Shown here piece by piece: positions 6,719-7,443 of a stretch of DNA of 7,443 nt. The position numbers and the translations under genes are program-made. The stretch lies in assembly GCA_947371775.1 (NCBI GenBank), contig CANBQX010000095.1:1-7443 (forward strand), in the 5' to 3' direction. The stretch's first letter is position 1. Each line of letters starts with the position of its first letter. The notes under the pieces were generated by a model. That model had not been told where the DNA came from. It made no database searches and saw only the letters and a list, made by a program, of their open reading frames with translations. The DNA is from Comamonadaceae bacterium. GTDB lineage: Bacteria; Pseudomonadota; Gammaproteobacteria; Burkholderiales; Burkholderiaceae_C.

Positions 6719-7443
6719 TTGGCTTTGCTGCGCAGGTCTTCCTGGTATTTGCCCATTTTTTGCTGCATCAGTTGCTGCGCAATTTGGGGCTTGACGTCGT
6801 CCAGCTTGGGCAGGGGAGCCTCACGCACATCGTCCAAACGGATGATGTGGTAACCGAACTGGCTCTTCACGGGCGTTTCGGTGGTCTTGCCTTTGGACAG
6901 GGCGACCAGCGCGTCAGAAAACTCTTTCACATAGCTGCTGGGGTTGGCCCAATCGAGCTCGCCGCCTTTGGCGCCGGAGCCGGGGTCTTTGGACGATTTC
7001 TTGGCGATTTCGTCAAACTTGCCGCCTTTTTTCAGCTGGGCAATGATGGCTTTGGCCTGGTCTTCTTTTTCCACCAGAATGTGGCGCGCTTTGTATTCTT
7101 TGCCGCTGTTGGCCGCAACGAACTTGTCGTATTCCGCTTTGATGTCGGCATCCGTCACCGGGTTCTTGGCTTGGAAGGTCGTGAACAGCTCACGAATCAA
7201 AATCTGCTGTCGCACCATTTCCATTTGGCTTTTGAAGTCGTCGGTGGCATCCAAGCCCAAGGCCTGGGCGGCCTGGCCAAAGATTTCACGGGCGATCAAT
7301 TCCTCTTTCATCTGCCCTTGCATTTCGGGGGTGATCTGGCGGCCCGACTTGGCCACTTGCTGGGCCAGGGCTTCCATGCGCGAGCTGGGAACGGCTTTGC
7401 CGTTGACGATGGCGATGTTTTGCGCCATGGCCGATCCGGCGAA
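6709..7443 (-). CDS. Exported parvulin-type peptidyl-prolyl cis-trans isomerase (5' end outside window)
   Basis: This is a PpiC/PrsA/SurA-like foldase that should act in the periplasm. It is 3'-complete, and the frame stays open through the right edge. Before the first visible ATG (7428) the five codons to the window end read FAGSA, so the junction FAGSAMAQ-NIAIVNG looks like the end of a signal peptide, with cleavage after AMA or nearby. That ATG is therefore probably internal and the real start lies upstream. Counting from it, residues 1-105 form a helical SurA_N-like chaperone region starting IAIVNGKAV. Residues 112-202 are the rotamase domain: YKARHILVE, KFDEIAKKSSKDPGS, GGELDW, the Phe in EFSDAL, and FGYHIIRLDD. 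The lysine-rich C-terminus ends DLRSKAKVE. In related Burkholderiales I recall such a gene after bolA and an ispZ/yciB-type gene, which would lie to the right, but this is not visible here. The substrate is unknown. Confidence 0.93.
   Translation of the reverse strand, partial: FAGSAMAQNIAIVNGKAVPSSRMEALAQQVAKSGRQITPEMQGQMKEELIAREIFGQAAQALGLDATDDFKSQMEMVRQQILIRELFTTFQAKNPVTDADIKAEYDKFVAANSGKEYKARHILVEKEDQAKAIIAQLKKGGKFDEIAKKSSKDPGSGAKGGELDWANPSSYVKEFSDALVALSKGKTTETPVKSQFGYHIIRLDDVREAPLPKLDDVKPQIAQQLMQQKMGKYQEDLRSKAKVE

Noticed and set aside
6092..6853. A 253-codon plus-strand frame overlapping the DUF1624 gene and running into the isomerase gene.
   Set aside because: It is out of frame with the hallmark DALRGAAM and LHQPVML blocks and continues antisense through the isomerase gene; no domain is recognisable.
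1..7443. Search for a defence system, prophage, CRISPR array, riboswitch or RNA gene.
   Set aside because: Coding sequence covers almost all of the window with recognisable housekeeping families; the non-coding gaps are 33, 92, 11 and 10 bp, too small for such elements except simple promoters.

Overview
The window looks like ordinary chromosomal backbone of a high-GC betaproteobacterium, most likely a member of Burkholderiales/Comamonadaceae. This rests on protein similarity recalled from memory, the avoidance of TTA/CTA/TCA codons, and the single-chain PurL. The genus cannot be fixed from the sequence alone.

Layout. On the minus strand, the left part carries the 5' portion of glnD (PII uridylyltransferase, cut by the left edge), preceded by a complete map (type I methionine aminopeptidase); the two lie 33 bp apart in the same direction. 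A 92-bp divergent promoter region (1808-1899) separates map from purL. PurL is a complete 1349-residue phosphoribosylformylglycinamidine synthase on the plus strand. Eleven bases after purL, on the same strand, is a small polytopic membrane protein of the DUF1624/HGSNAT catalytic-domain family. Converging on it from the right edge is a parvulin-type peptidyl-prolyl isomerase on the minus strand. It is exported by its visible signal-peptide remnant, and its 5' end lies outside the window. Only 10 bp separate the two convergent stop codons, and a short hairpin sits there.

Function. The genes are mostly housekeeping: nitrogen-status signalling (GlnD), N-terminal methionine removal (Map), the fourth step of purine synthesis (PurL) and periplasmic protein folding (PpiC-like). 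There is no stretch above 300 bp without a gene, and I see no tRNA, rRNA, CRISPR array, complete insertion sequence or phage gene. I did not find a new multi-gene system.

The most unusual signal is inside purL. A 30-bp AT-rich in-frame stretch (2959-2988, 9 of 30 bases G or C, with the rare codon ATA) replaces a variable surface loop of the synthetase domain. It reads like the dispersed 'TTGGAATCTGACCCC' repeat that I associate with REP/Y1-type transposases. Secondary points are a possible leaderless promoter for map, a start-codon decision for purL supported by a -10 element, and a lineage insertion near the end of the PurL synthetase domain.
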